A stretch of DNA of 64,000 nucleotides from Pegoplata infirma (GCA_963921195.1 OY992538.1:53434852-53498851); one strand, 5' to 3'. Shown: positions 1 through 12,767, numbered from the stretch's first letter. A program made the numbers and translations. The notes: generated from the sequence alone by a model not told the origin.

Positions 1-259
1 TAATGTACAAATTAAAAAATAAAATTCATCACAATCGGTTCAGTAGTTTTTGCTGTGTTTTATAATAATTCTACAATTAAGTGGCAACCCTGGAAATTCT
101 TGTTGACCAAATTTTATGTTATAAAATTTTAAAATATTAAAATAATTCATCTTTCAAATAAAAAAACAAAATTAAAATTTATTGCGTATTAATATTTTTA
201 TATCTGTTTAAAAATTGCTCACGTTAAATCCCCCCCCCCCCCCCCCCCCCCCCCCTTAA
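1..259. repeat. AT-rich intergenic DNA with a 26-bp poly-C run
   Basis: No gene is visible. Positions 230-255 are an uninterrupted C run, which is striking in such AT-rich DNA and directly abuts the first inverted-repeat element. Its exact length may be unreliable, because long homopolymers are often mis-sequenced. Confidence 0.8.
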
Positions 260-709
260 GCCCCTATGACACTACATTTTTTTTGTATTGATGAAATTTA
301 TGTGAACAGTGCAAATATATCACCATAGGAAATCTGAATACTTAAGTGTGAATAGTAAAAGCATACTAAAAAAACAGTAAACGTCAAATTTTATTTTTGT
401 GTTATCGATAAATTTGGTTATCAAATGATTGAATGTCAAAAAAAAAATGTAAAAATTTTACATTTTTTTTGACATTTACGCATGAATGATATTAAGTGTT
501 GCCAACTTTTCTGGTTTTCATTAAATGAAGCGATTTTTTTTGTTTTTTTGACGGTTTTTGGTATTTATTAAGCGGGTTTTTATTTAAATAAAAGTAATCA
601 TCACTATTTGTTTGTTTATTTTATGTTTCTTTTTCATTTCTTCTTTTGCTGTTTCATTCTATCAATTAATAAAAAATAAAATACAAAAAAATGTAGTGTC
701 ATAGGGGCT
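260..709. mobile_element. 450-bp TTAA-flanked inverted-repeat element (MITE-like)
   Basis: The left end (from 260, gcccctatgacactac) is repeated inverted at the right end (to 709, gtagtgtcataggggct), giving terminal inverted repeats of about 30 bp. TTAA lies directly outside both ends (256-259 and 710-713). A TTAA target is known for piggyBac-type elements, so that affiliation is possible but unproven. An internal hairpin at about 432-476 has near-perfect arms (aatgtcaaaa... / ...ttttgacatt). No coding capacity is seen. Confidence 0.6.
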
Positions 710-713
710 TTAA

Positions 714-1274
714 GCTAAGTACTCTGTTTTTACGGTGAAAATTTCACTTGAATTTTAAACGCCTTAAAGCTAAGTAAGTTGTTTTTCACATGAAAAATTT
801 TGAAACGCCTAAAATCGTAATAAAACTATTAAAAACAAAAACTTTTTAATATTAGAAGAAAGAAACAATCATAATAAATCTTAAATGTCCATTTTAGTGC
901 AAAAGAAATGCGGTTTTATGTACTTAAAATCATTTTAACCGATTTCCCCACAATAAAGCCGCGTTGCCAAAAATATTTTTTTTATATGGAGTTTGACAGA
1001 TTTTTTCACGTGAACACGAACAACTTATACACCTTAAATCGCAATAAAACATTTAAAAATCAACAACTTTTGACAATTACTTATAACAAAGAAACGATCA
1101 TAACAAAACTGAAATGTCACTTTTTCACGGCAATTTAAATTGTCTTGTATAATAAAAATGCGTGAAAACTTTTTTTACAATTTCCCTATAATTCCTCGCG
1201 TTGCCAACATTTATTTTGTTTTTTATATGGAGTTTGACAGATTTTTTCCCGTGAAATCGAACAGAGTACTATGC
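714..1274. mobile_element. 561-bp TTAA-flanked inverted-repeat element (MITE-like)
   Basis: The left end gctaagtactctgt (714) matches the inverted right end acagagtactatgc (1261-1274) at 12 of 14 positions. TTAA flanks both sides (710-713 and 1275-1278), and the left TTAA is shared with the preceding element. Internally a block containing 'tatatggagtttgacagat' occurs twice, near 985 and 1226, so the element carries an internal duplication. Short open frames of 69-76 codons here have no recognisable features. Confidence 0.55.
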
Positions 1275-2489
1275 TTAAAGTTAAAAACTGCAAGTAACTT
1301 TTTTTTCCAACTTATGAATTTCCGGCCTATTGTAAAGACTGTGGCATGAGTGTTTTAGATTGTAATTCTATATTCATGTAAACAAAATGTGTACGAAAAC
1401 TATAGGATTTTTTAATAAAAAGCGGCTAAAGATCCATTTTCAAATAAAATACAATTTTCTTCTGTTAAATGTTTTGTGATACTGTTATTGTACAAAAATT
1501 GTCCGTCTTACTTAAAGTTAGTTTGTCAGTTTGTCTGCTGTTTGTTTTCTGGCTAGCTTGGCTAGCTGGCCGCAATTCTTATAAAGAAGACATCACCATC
1601 GTCATCATCATCGTCCACATCAAGACATGTTTATGTTTATGTACGTGCCAACGAAATCAATGCCATTCATGAAATTCTATACATTTTCGTACCAAAAAAA
1701 GACAGAAAACAAAAAAATATCAAACAAAAAAAACTTCAAATCATAATTTTTTGCCAGACTACTTCTCATTTAACAAACTTGCAAAATAATAGTCTTATTA
1801 AATTAATTTATTGAAATCTTCAAATTATTATAATAAGCTCGATTTTATTATTTTTTTTTTTATATTTTGAAAAAAAGAGAAAAAACTATTTTCAAGTGGG
1901 TTTTCTACAACTATTATCCTTTAATTTATGTTTAGTCATAAATACAATAAATGTTAAGACATTATTATGTCCAACATTCTTTTTGCATAATAAGTGAATA
2001 CTTAAGTTTTTGGTTGCTTTTTTTTATTTTATTCTTAAGATGCTGCCAAAAATAGAAACTATAAATACAAAAATAAATTACTATATGAAATAATTTAAAC
2101 ACCCACATTTTTTGGAAAGCTGCGAACAAGGGTCATTTACTTTTTTTTGACAATTTCAAAACCACAAATCAAAAACAATTGGTAGAATATAAATTATTTT
2201 TAAATTCTACAATACACTCCAGAAAAAATTTTTTCGGACTAGGGCAGGAGAGGATCCAGCTTTTCCCAGTCGAAAAAAAAAATCACAGCTGACATATAGC
2301 TGACCTTCCCTGTATGAAATTGCTGACATCATTACACAGTTTCTCTAAATGTCCCCAAGGTCAGCAGTGCCCAACAATATCGTTGGCCACCGAAAATGCT
2401 TTAAGAGAAAGTTGACTTGTCCATGGAAATATTTGGAAAAATTTTATAAAGATGTCAGCATTTTTATAAAGAAATTTAAACACATTTTC
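1275..2489. other. AT-rich intergenic DNA, no gene recognised
   Basis: One 67-codon open frame (1469-1672, plus) contains a hydrophobic stretch and a low-complexity part caused by a cat/atc-rich tract near 1588-1620. Nothing supports it as a gene. 2220-2440 is less AT-biased and looks single copy within this window. Confidence 0.5.
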
Positions 2490-5345
2490 CATAGAAAAAT
2501 TTTTAAGTCCTGAGTTTTTTTCTATCGGAAAAACTCTCTGAATCTTAAAACTTTTGCCTTAAAAAATCCACGAATTGTTTTCTATAGAAAAAGTCTCAGA
2601 CTCTGAGACATTTTTCTTCAAAAAAGAGTTTCAGAATCTGAGAAATTTTTTATATAGAAAAAGCTTCCGACTCCGAGATATTTTTCCCATAGAAAAAATC
2701 TAAAATTTTGAAGCATTTTTCCTTTATAAAAAGTTTTAGATCCTTAGACATTTTTCCTATATAAAATGTCTCAGATTCTGAGAAATTTTCAAACATTTTT
2801 CTATAAAACTTTCTTAGAGTCGTAAACATTTTTGCTTAAGAAAAAGTCTCATTTTTGCTTTAGAAAAAGTCTCAGAACATTACACTTTAAAAAAAATAAT
2901 CATGGATTATTTCCTTTTCTCTTTTCCCCCCCCCCCCTTCCTTTTTACTCCTTCAGACAAATGATCATATTTTTTTTATAGAAAAGGACTCAGATTTTAC
3001 AAAACTTTTTTCCTCTCGAAAAATTCTAAAATTTCAAAACTTTTTTCGTATAGAAAAATTTTTAAATTTTTAACCATTTCTCCAAAAACATTTTTCCTAT
3101 AGAAAATGTTTCATTGTCAGACATTTTTCCTATTGAAAAAGTCTTACATTCTGAAACAAAAAATGTCTCAAATCTGAAACTTTTTCTATAGAAAAAATGA
3201 AAAATGTCTCAGAATCTGATAGTTTTTCTATAAAAAAAATGTCTCCGAATCTGAAACTTTTTCTATAGAAAAAAATGTCTTAGAATCTGAGAAATTTTCT
3301 ATAGAAAAAATGTTTTTGAATCTGAGACTTTTTCTTTAGAAAAAATGTCTCAGAATCTGAGACTTTTCTATAGAAAAAATGGCCCAGAATCTGAGACTTT
3401 TTCTATAGAAAAAATTTCTCAGAATCTGAGACTTTTTCTGTAGAAAAAATGTCTCAGAATCTGAGACTTTTTCTATAGAAAAAATGTCTCAGAACCTGAG
3501 ACTTTTTCTATAGAAAAAATGTCTCAGAACCTGAGACTTTTTCTATAGAAAAAATGTCTCAGAATCTGAGACTTTTTCTATAGAAAAAATGTCTCAAAAT
3601 CTGAGACTTTTTCTATAGAAAAAATGTCACAGAATCTAAGACTTTTTCTATAGAAAAAATGTCTCAGAATCTGATAATAAGTTCAGAATCTGAAACTTTT
3701 TGTATAGGATCGACTCAGAATCTAAAACTTTTTTATAGTAAAATTGTTTTAGAATCTGAATCTTAATTTATAGGAAAATGTCTAAGAATTTAAGACTTCT
3801 ATAGAAAAATTTTCAGATTTTTCTATAAAAAATTATCAGGTTTTTTTCTTTAGAAAAATTCTCAGACTTTTTTATAGAAAAATTCGCAGATTTTTTCTAA
3901 ACTATAAAAAGTTATTAGGGTTTTTCTATAGAAAAATTCTTCTATAAAAAAATTCTCAGATTTTTTCTATAAAAAAATTCTCAGATTTTTTCTATAAAAA
4001 AATTCTCAGATTTTTTCGGTAAAAAAATTCTCTGATTTTTTCTATAGAAAATTTCTCTGATTTTTTTTTATAGAAAAACTCTCAGATATTTTCTAAAGAA
4101 AATTTTTCAGATTTTTTCTATAAAAAATTGCTAAAATTTTATCCATAAAAAGTTCACAGATTTTTTCTATAAAAAAATCTAAGATTTTTTTATACAAAAA
4201 TTCTTACTTTCTATCGAAAAATTCTCAGATTTTTTCTATAAACAAATTATCAGATTTTTTCTATAGAATAATTCTCATATTTTTTCCATAAAAATTCTCA
4301 GATTTTTTCTATAGAAAAATTATCAGATTTTTTTTATAGAAAAATTCTCAGATTTTTTCTATAGACAAATTTTTAGATTTTTTCTATAGAACAATTTTCA
4401 GATTTTTTCTTTAGAAAAATTTTCAGATTTTTTCAATAGAACAAATCCCAATTTTTTAAAAAAAAATTCTCATATTTTTTTCTATAGAAAAGTACTTTAA
4501 TTTTACAAACCTTTTTTTCTATAGAAAAATTCTAAGATTTCAAAAACTTTTTCCCTATATAAAAATGTGGAAATTTTTTATCCATTTCACCTAAAACATT
4601 TTCCTACAGAAAAATCGTCAGATTCTGAGACATTTCTCCGACAGAAAAAGTCTCAGATTCTAATAAATTTTTCCTATAGAAAAAGTCTTAGATTCTGAGA
4701 TATTTTTTCTATAGAAACATTTTTTCTATAAAAAAAGATTTAGATTCTGAGATATTTTTCCTTTAAAAAATGTCTCAGATTTTAAGACATTTTCCTATAG
4801 AAAAAGTTTCAGATTCTGCGACATTTTCACTACAAAAAAGTTCTCAGATTCTGAGATATTTTTTCTTATAGAAAAAGTCGCAGGTTCTGAGACATTTTTC
4901 TTGTAGCAAAAATTTCAGATTCTGAGACATTTTTTGCTATAGAAAAAAAACTCAAATTCTAAAACAGTTTTACTATAGAAAAAATCAGATTCTAAGTCAT
5001 TCCTATAGAAAGAGTCTCAAATTCCATTAAATTTTTTTTATAGAAAAATTTCCAAATTTTTCCTTAGGAAAATTTTCAGGTACTTCTCATTGAAAAATTC
5101 TAAGATTTAAGTATTTTTTCCTTAAAATTTCTAAGATTCCGATACATTTTTCCTTAGAATCTGTGTTTTTTGTAGTGAAAATGTCACAGAATCTGAAAGC
5201 TTAACTGTAGAAAAAATGTCTCAGAATCAGAGATGTTTGCTATAGAAAAAGTATTTGATTCTGAGAATTTTTTTTTACAGTTAAGCTTTCAGATTCTGTG
5301 ACATTTTCACTACAAAAATGGTCTCAGATTCTTATACTTTTTTAG
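2490..5345. repeat. Satellite S1: degenerate tandem array of dyad-symmetric units
   Basis: About 2.85 kb of tandem repeats. The most regular part (about 3290-3680) has a 35-bp unit made of two dyads: TTTTTCTATAGAAAAA and CTCAGAATCTGAG. Because both blocks are self-complementary, the array reads almost the same on both strands. From about 3790 to 4490 a shorter unit of about 25 bp dominates (ttctcagattttttctatagaaaaa type). The longer unit then returns, strongly diverged. The homogeneous core with degenerate flanks is the pattern expected of recent local amplification in an older array. Confidence 0.85.
5169..5316. repeat. Long hairpin at the right edge of satellite S1
   Basis: A near-perfect inverted repeat has arms of about 48 bp at roughly 5169-5217 and 5267-5316 (left arm includes gaaagcttaactgtag, right arm ctacagttaagctttc with one change). 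The loop holds another array unit. It shows a local inversion of the array. Confidence 0.75.
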
Positions 5346-6740
5346 CATTTTAGAATTGAAATTTTCTTTCTTATGTATCAAATTTTAAGTTTCTGAACAA
5401 TCAGCAGATAAATCTACTGAAAAACACCCATTTTGAGCCATATAAGAAATCTACTGATTTTAGCAGAAGCGGTTTGCTAAATATCTGTCTTGATTATCTA
5501 CATAGGTGAAGTCAGCAGAAAATCTGTCGCGACAGCGGATAAATCTGCTGATCACAAATGAATACAAGAAAAATATTTGTAAGTTAAATTATTTTCCAAG
5601 AATAAAATTCCAATTTTTTTTTAAGATCAAACAAAAAACTTATATTTTTTTGTGATTTTCATAAAGGAATAACTAAATATTTCTGTAAAATTAACAAAAC
5701 AATCTGCTGGTGTTTTTTCGGCAAATAGAATTAGTAAAAATGCAGAAAAATTTATGTTATTTGCTAACATCTACTTCAGCAGAAAAATCTGCTAAAAGCT
5801 TGCTAATTCATATTAAAAGTCATTTTACAGATTTTTTGACAGAGCTTTTCTTTTGAATCTAGAGTAAATAGAAAAAGTACCAAAGTACAAATTTTGTCGT
5901 TTTTTTCAATTAAAATCTGAATTTTATATATCTTTTTCAGATTTTTTTAAACGAAACTAAATTTCAAATTTCAAGTTTCTGCGACAATTATTTCAGGAGA
6001 ATTAAAAAAGTACCAATAGCGACAGAATTTCCAAAAGTACTTTTTTCAATATGTTTTTGCCTCCGAACGATCCTAAAGTCAAAATTTACAAAAAAAAATA
6101 TTTTTGGTTAAAATAATTAAAAAAATTTTAGATTTCATTTTATTTTAACATTATTTTTTGACTGTATGTTTTTCCATTTTTTCTGCATACAAATAATAAT
6201 GAAAAATTATTATCTCTTCATAATTTTATTTTATTCAATAAAAAATGTCAGCAATTGGTCTTCATAGTTTTTCTTCTTTTTTTTTTTGTATTAATAGATT
6301 GATGTTGTCATTGTACAGAATATCCTGTTGCCAAGTAAATTTTGAAAGACCATAATAAAACATTTTAGAACATTCTCTTACTTTCATACATACATAGTAT
6401 AATAAATATGATTTATTGAAACTTACGCCTTACAGTAATATGTACAAAATATATATTTTTTTCTTCATTTCTTGGCAAAGTAATTGTTTAGACTGCAAAG
6501 TTTTAGTAAAAGAACAAAATAAATTTGTAGTCACAAACGAGTACATAAGTCACTTTTATTCATATTGACTTGAAGTAAGTTCAAGGATTAATTGTTTAAT
6601 TGAGTAAAAAGTAAATAAATTAATGTAGAAAAAATTTATTGTTTGTTCAGAGGATAATTTCCTGTTGGAAATGATCCAAAGTAATAAGATTACTTTTATT
6701 AAAAAATGTTAGTAAAAAACTTAGTGTTTTACAAAAAATT
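5346..6740. other. AT-rich DNA with scattered 'aatctgctga' words, no gene
   Basis: Between 5400 and 5830 the motif aatctgctga and variants recur irregularly. Around 5870-6060 a short stretch (aaaaagtacc, tttcaagtttctg) resembles the unit of the array at 33.4-35.8 kb. No coding region is recognised. Confidence 0.5.
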
Positions 6741-9700
6741 GTAGAGTTACTAATGTGTCATTAACACAAAACTTTCTATATTGAAAACTCTACAATTTAC
6801 AATAGAAACTTTTTAGAGTTATCGACATATTGATAACAGGCAATTTTTTTTAGGAAGATATAAAGTTATCGATAACACAAATTTTTTGATTAGCGATATA
6901 ATGATAACTCTACAAATTTTTTTATTGAAAATTTTGGGTTATCATTACATCAATAACTGCTAAAGCTTAACGATATATCGATAACTCTACAAATCTACTG
7001 TAAAAATTTTTTTTAGAAAATTTTATATAGAAAATTTTTACAGTTATCAATTTATTTCCCAAAAATTTTATATAGAAAATTTTTACAGTCATCAATTTAT
7101 TAATAACAAGAATGTTCTATAGAAAATTTGAGGTGTTATCGATAACAAAATTTTCTATCGAGAATTTAGTAGAGTTGTTGATACATATATCCATAACTCA
7201 CAATTTGTTATAGAAAATTTGTAGAATAAATTTTCTACTCAAAATTTTATAATTCGACAACTCTACTAAATCCTCTATAAAACATTGTGTGTTATCGATA
7301 ACTGTTTACATTTTGTAGAGTTATATAGATACATAACACTAAATTTACAATAGAAATTTTCTTTAGAAATCTTTGTGTTATTGATATATCGAACACTCTA
7401 CTAAATTTTCTATAGAAAATTTTGTGTTATCGATAACTGTTCAATTTATCGATAACTATTAAAATTGTCTATAGAAAATTTGTATATTTTTTGATTTGTA
7501 AAGCTATCAATATATCGATAACACTAAATTTAATACAGAAAATTTGTAGAGTTATCGATACATCGATAACACAATTTTTTTTTATCGTTGACACAAAACT
7601 TTCTAAGAATATTTGAACAGTTGTTTGTGTTATCGATGACATAAAATTTTCTATAGAAAATATGAGGAGTTATTGATATATCGCTAACAAAAAATTCTCT
7701 ATAGCAAATTTGATTCGATAACACAGAATTTTTTGTAGAAAATTTATTGAGTTATCGCTATATTGATAACACAAAATGTTCTAAAGAAAATTATATAGTT
7801 AGCAAAAGGAAAAAATCAATAGAAAATTTTTAAAATTTTCAATATATCGATAACAAAAAATTTTCTACAGAAAATTTATAGATTTATTGATGTATTGATA
7901 ACAATTTTTTATAGAAAATTCGTAGATTTATCAATACATCAATAACAAAAAATTTTCTATAGAAAATTTGTAGATTTATCGATTAAAAAAAATGTTCTTT
8001 AGAAAATTTTTTAGAGTTATCGATAAAAAAAAATTGTATAGAAAATTTGTTGAGTTATTGATTTATCGATATCAAAAAATTGTCTATAGAAAATTTGTAG
8101 AGCTTATCGATAGCAAAAAAATTCTATAGGAAATTTGTAGAGTTATCGATACATTGATAACAAAAAATTTTTTATAGAAAATTTGTAAAGTTATCGATAT
8201 ATCGATATAGTTTTCGATAACAAAAAATCTTCTATAGAAATTATGTAAAGTACATCGATATTTCGATAACAAACATTGTTATCGATTTTTTTTATTGAAA
8301 TATCGATTAGACAGTTATCGATAATTCAATAACACAAAATTTTCTTTTGAAAATTTGTACAGTTATCGATAATTCAATAACACAAAATTTTCTATTGAAA
8401 ATTTGTGCAGTTATTAATATATCGATAATACAAAATTTTCTATAAAATTTTTTTTTACAGTTATCGATATATCGATAACACAAAATTTTCTATAGAAATT
8501 TGTACAATTATCAATTATTGATAACACAAAATTTTTTATAAAAAATTTGTGCAGTTATCGATGTATCGATACCACGCCATTTTCTATAGAAAACTTGTTA
8601 AGTTATCGATAACGAAAAATTTCCGAGTTATCGATTTATTGATAATAAAAAATTACCAATTTATGATAACACACAAAATTTTCTATAGAAAATTTTTATA
8701 GAAAATTTTATATAGAAAATTCTGTGTGTTATCGTTATAACTCTAACAAAATTTTCTATACAAAATTTGCAGAGTTATCAATATATCGATACATAAAAAT
8801 TCCAATAAAAAATTTGTAGAGTTAGCGATATCTCGATAAAATAAGATTTCCTATGGAAAATCAGTTATCGACAACACAACATTTTCTATAGAAAATTTGT
8901 ACAGTTATCGATATATTGATAATTCAAAATTTTTTATAGAAAATTTGTACAGTTATTGATATATTGATAACACAAAATTTTCAATAGAAAAATTTATAGA
9001 GTAATCGATATACAAATAACACACAAATTTCTATTGAAAATTTGTAGAGCTATCGATATATCGATAACAAGGAATGTGCTATAGAAAATTTATAGAGTTA
9101 AGCTGAGTTCACAATGACGTAGTAATCTTTGCTAGAGAGTGGATTTTGTTCCGTTATCTTTTGCTCTTACACATTTTTTGTATGATGTCTTCTCTATTTT
9201 AAGAGATGAAACTCTGTAGTACAGAGTACTCCGACATTGTGTCAAAGCCTTTAGAATATATCGATTACAAGAAAATTCTATGGAACATTTGTAGATTTAT
9301 CAATGAGAAAAAAATTTCTATAGAAAATTTGTTGAGTTATTATTAACAAAAAATGTTCTATAAAAAATTTATAGAGTTCTTCTTATATCGATAACAAAAA
9401 AATTTTCTATAGAAAATTTCTTGAGTTGTCTAAATCTGCAAATTCTCTATTGATAACTCTAGAGATTTTCTATAGAGTTATCGATACATCTATAACAGAC
9501 AAAATGTTCTATATTAAATTTGTAGAGTTATCGATTTATGGTAACACACACAATTTTCTATAGAAAATATTCAATACAAATTAGTAATGTTGTAGAGTTC
9601 GATATCTACTACTTTACAAATTTTCTATAGAAATTTTTGTGTGTTATCGATAACTCTACAAATTTTCTATAAAATAATTTGTATGTTAGCGATAATACAC

Positions 9701-10008
9701 AAAATTTTCTATAGAAAATATATAGAGTTATCGATAACACACAAAATATTTTATAGAAAATTTGTGGAGTTATCGATACACAAAATGTCTATAGAAAATT
9801 TGTAGAGTTATCGATAACTCTAAAATTTTTTTATAAAATAATTTGTGTGTTATTGATAAATCGATAATACACAAAATTCTTCTATATAGAGTTATCGATA
9901 TATCGATAACACAAAATTTTCTATTAAAATTTGTAGATTTATCTATAACACAAAATTTTCTATAGAAAATTTGTAGAGTTATCGACAACACATAAAAATT
10001 TTGTTAAA
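6741..10008. repeat. Satellite S2: about 48-bp dyad-unit tandem array
   Basis: About 3.3 kb of tandem repeats with a unit of roughly 48 bp alternating two palindromes, AAATTTTCTATAGAAAATTT and GTTATCGATATATCGATAAC, joined by short asymmetric linkers (tgtaga, acac). Linker order shows that orientation flips locally. The TTTTCTATAGAAAA core is shared with satellite S1. Open frames of 60-75 codons on the minus strand are by-products of the period. The right edge at about 10008 runs directly into a truncated foldback element. Confidence 0.85.
9099..9255. mobile_element. About 150-bp miniature element inserted in satellite S2
   Basis: The dyad array is interrupted by unrelated sequence. Its ends are imperfect inverted repeats (ttaagctgagttcacaatg on the left; cattgtgtcaaagcctttag on the right, about 16 of 25 matching). 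It carries a small internal hairpin (actctgtagtacagagt). No clear target duplication was found, so the exact limits are approximate. Confidence 0.5.
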
Positions 10009-11081
10009 AATTTTTTGATGACCCGTTCAAAAGATATCGATTTTTTAAAAATTGGTAGTTTGTTCCTTTACTCAAACTTCTTTTACTCATAACTTCTTGT
10101 TTTTCAAAATTTTTGTTTTTTTACGTACTTTTTAAAAAAAAAGCCCATAAAATTCTTAAATGCGCTACGCCCTATCTCCACTCCCTAAGTAGGCTTCCAT
10201 TCAATATTACATTTTTATAAAATTTGCTCCAACTGTTATTTGTATGGGAGCCTATTTAGGGAGTAAAGATAGGGCGTAGGTATGTTTTAAAAAATGTTGT
10301 AGGGTAAAAATAAATGTGGGTCGGTCTCACTAATGACCCCTCTCGGACGCACCATTCGACTGGTAGAAGCTGATTAAATAAACCAAATTTACAAAAAATT
10401 AAAAAAAAATTGTAACAATTAGAGATAGAGGGTAGGTGTGTTCAGAAAAAATGTTTGGACTAAAAAAATATTGTGGGTCAGTCATACATTTTGTTGCTCT
10501 AAGGGCACTATTAGGGCAGTTAGAGCGGTTGGAGCAAATTTTAAAAAATGTCGTTTTGTATGGGAGCCCCCTTAGAAATTGGAGATAGGGTATTAGTTTG
10601 TTCCAAAGAAATGTTAAGACGTAAAAATTAATGGGGGTCGGTCTTATAAATGACCCCTCTATGACGCACCATTGGAGCAGTAGAAATGATTTTAAGATTG
10701 GAAAATTACAATAAAATTTTTTCAAAAAATTTAAAAAAATAGTAATAATCGTTATCCCACGATCCACCTAGGCAAAAAATTTGTAGAAAATTTGTAAGAA
10801 TTTTTTGGGATTTTTTTCTTAAAGTACGTAAAAAAACAAAAATTTTGAAAAAAAAAATTGAAATTTGGACCATTATTGGAGAAGTTATGAGTAAAAGAAG
10901 TTTGAGTACAGGAACAAACTACCAATTTTTAAAAATTCGATATCTTTTGATATCGGGTCATCAAAAAAATCTGAAAATTTACCACGAAGGAGTTTTCGAA
11001 GGGTACCAAAAACTGTAAACAAATTGGAAAAATCTAAAAAAAAAAATTTTCAAAGTATCCGATTTGACATGGAATACCCGA
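10009..11081. mobile_element. Foldback element family F, left-truncated copy (F2)
   Basis: The sequence is collinear with the complete copy at 11258-12767 but lacks the left end and about 310 bp of the left arm. It includes internal landmarks such as 'gatagggcgtaggtatg' and 'atgacccctct'. The right end is degraded (ggaatacccgatatg instead of ggaatgccccatatg). The 122-codon minus-strand open frame at 10399-10767 recurs with changes in other copies and has no recognisable domain. Confidence 0.65.
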
Positions 11082-11159
11082 TATGTACTCATCCTTTACT
11101 TAAGGTAAAAACAATTTAATATCTTTTTATTTTCAATCTTCACTATTATATTTCTTGTT

Positions 11160-11257
11160 TTTTTTATACCCTCCACTCTAGTGATAGAGGGTATATATAA
11201 GTTTGTCATTACGCTTATAACACCTCGAAATATTGGTCAAGGACCCCATAAAGTACA
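11160..11257 (+). mobile_element. mini-me-like repeat, 5' end only
   Basis: It starts with a terminal hairpin (ataccctccactctagtgatagagggtat) followed by 'aagtttgtcatt' and 'accccataaagta', then stops where foldback copy F1 begins. It matches the start of the fuller copy at 12847. Confidence 0.75.
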
Positions 11258-12767
11258 TGGGGCATTCCATGTGAAATCGGACACTTTGAAAAACTTTTTT
11301 TTTTTAGATTTTCCCAAATTGTTTACAGTTTTTAGTACCCTTCGAAAACTTCTTCGTGGTAAATTTTCAGATTTTTTTGATGACCCGTTCAAAAGATATC
11401 GAATTTTTAAAAATTGGTAGTTTGTTCCTTTACTCAAACTTATTTAATCATAACTTCTTCAATAATGGTCCAAATTTGAAATTTTTTTTTTTCAAAATTT
11501 TTGATTTTTTACGTTCTTTCTAAAAAAAAGTCCCAAAAAATTCTTAAAAGCGCTCTAGTATGCGATTTTTAAGTTTTAAAATTTAAATCTCATTTTTGAA
11601 AATGTTTGTACTCTTCGATTTTTTTGAAATTTTTTTGTGTAAAACTTTTATTAATTCTACAAATTTTTTGCCCAGGAAGATCGTGGGATAACGATTATTA
11701 CTATTTTTTTAAATTTTTTGAAAAAAATTTTATTGTAATTTTCCAATCTTAAAATCATTTCTACTGCTCCAATGGTGCGTCATAGAGGGGTCATTTATAA
11801 GACCCACCCCCATTTATTTTTACCCTTCAACATTTTTTCAAAACATACCTATCTCAACTCCCTAAGTAGGCTCCCATACAAAATTACATTTTTATAAAAT
11901 TTGCTCCAACTGTTATTTGTATTTGAGCCTACTTAGGGAGTGGAGATAGGGCGTAGGTATGTTTTAAAAAAATGTTGTAGGGTAAAAATAAATGGGGGTC
12001 GGTCTCACAAGTGACCCCTCTCGGGCGCACCATTCGACTGGTAGAAGCTGATTAAATAAACCAAATTTACAAAAAATAAAAAAAAATTGTATGGGGACCG
12101 CCTTAACAATTAGAGATAGAGGGTAGGTGTATTCAGAGAAAATGTTTGGACTAAAAAAATATTGTGGGTCAGTCATACATTTTGTTGCTCTAAGGGCACT
12201 ATTAGGGCAGTTAGAGCGGTTGGAGCAAATTTTAAAAAATGTCGTTTTGTGTGGGAGCCCCCTTATAAATTGGAGATAGGGTATTAGTTTGTTCCAAAGA
12301 AATGTTAAGACGTAAAAATTAATGTGGGTCGGTCTTATAAATGACCCCTCTATGACGCAGCATTGGAGCAGTAGAAATGATTTTAAGATTGGAAAATTAC
12401 AATAAATTTTTTTCAAAAAATTTAAAAAAATAGTAATAATCGTTATCCCACGATCTTCCTAGGCAAAAAATTTGTAGAAAATTTGTAAGAATTTTTTGGG
12501 ATTTTTTTTTAAAGTACGTAAAAAAACAAAAATTTTGAAAAAAAAAAAAATTGAAATTTGGACCATTATTGAAGAAGTTATGAGTAAAAGAAGTTTGAGA
12601 AAAGGAACAAACTACCAATTTTTAAAAATTCGATATCTTTTGAACGGGTCATCAAAAAAATCTGAAAATTTACCACGAAGGAGTTTTCGAACCAAAAACT
12701 GGAAACAAATTGGAAAAATCTAAAAAAAAAAAAATTCAAAGTGTCCGATTTGACATGGAATGCCCCA
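11258..12767. mobile_element. Foldback element family F, near-complete copy (F1), 1.51 kb
   Basis: The ends are inverted: tggggcattccatg at 11258 and catggaatgcccca ending at 12767. The inverted arms run inward for about 550 bp; paired landmarks are 'gatgacccgttcaaaagat' on the left and its complement near 12630. TA follows the right end. The TIR start TGGGGCATTCC resembles that of the E palindromes (TGAGGCATTCC), so E and F are probably one superfamily. No transposase is recognised. Confidence 0.7.

Noticed and set aside
1469..1672. 67-codon plus-strand frame with a hydrophobic segment
   Set aside because: Low-complexity tail, no homologue recognised, no supporting context.
2490..5345. Satellite S1 as a CRISPR-like array (short dyad repeats with short separators)
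   Set aside because: There are no unique spacers, the units are contiguous and degenerate, no cas genes are present and the context is a fly nuclear genome.
10399..12416. Repeated 120-150 codon minus-strand frames in F elements
   Set aside because: They recur because the element recurs; frames are disrupted in other copies and show no transposase motif.
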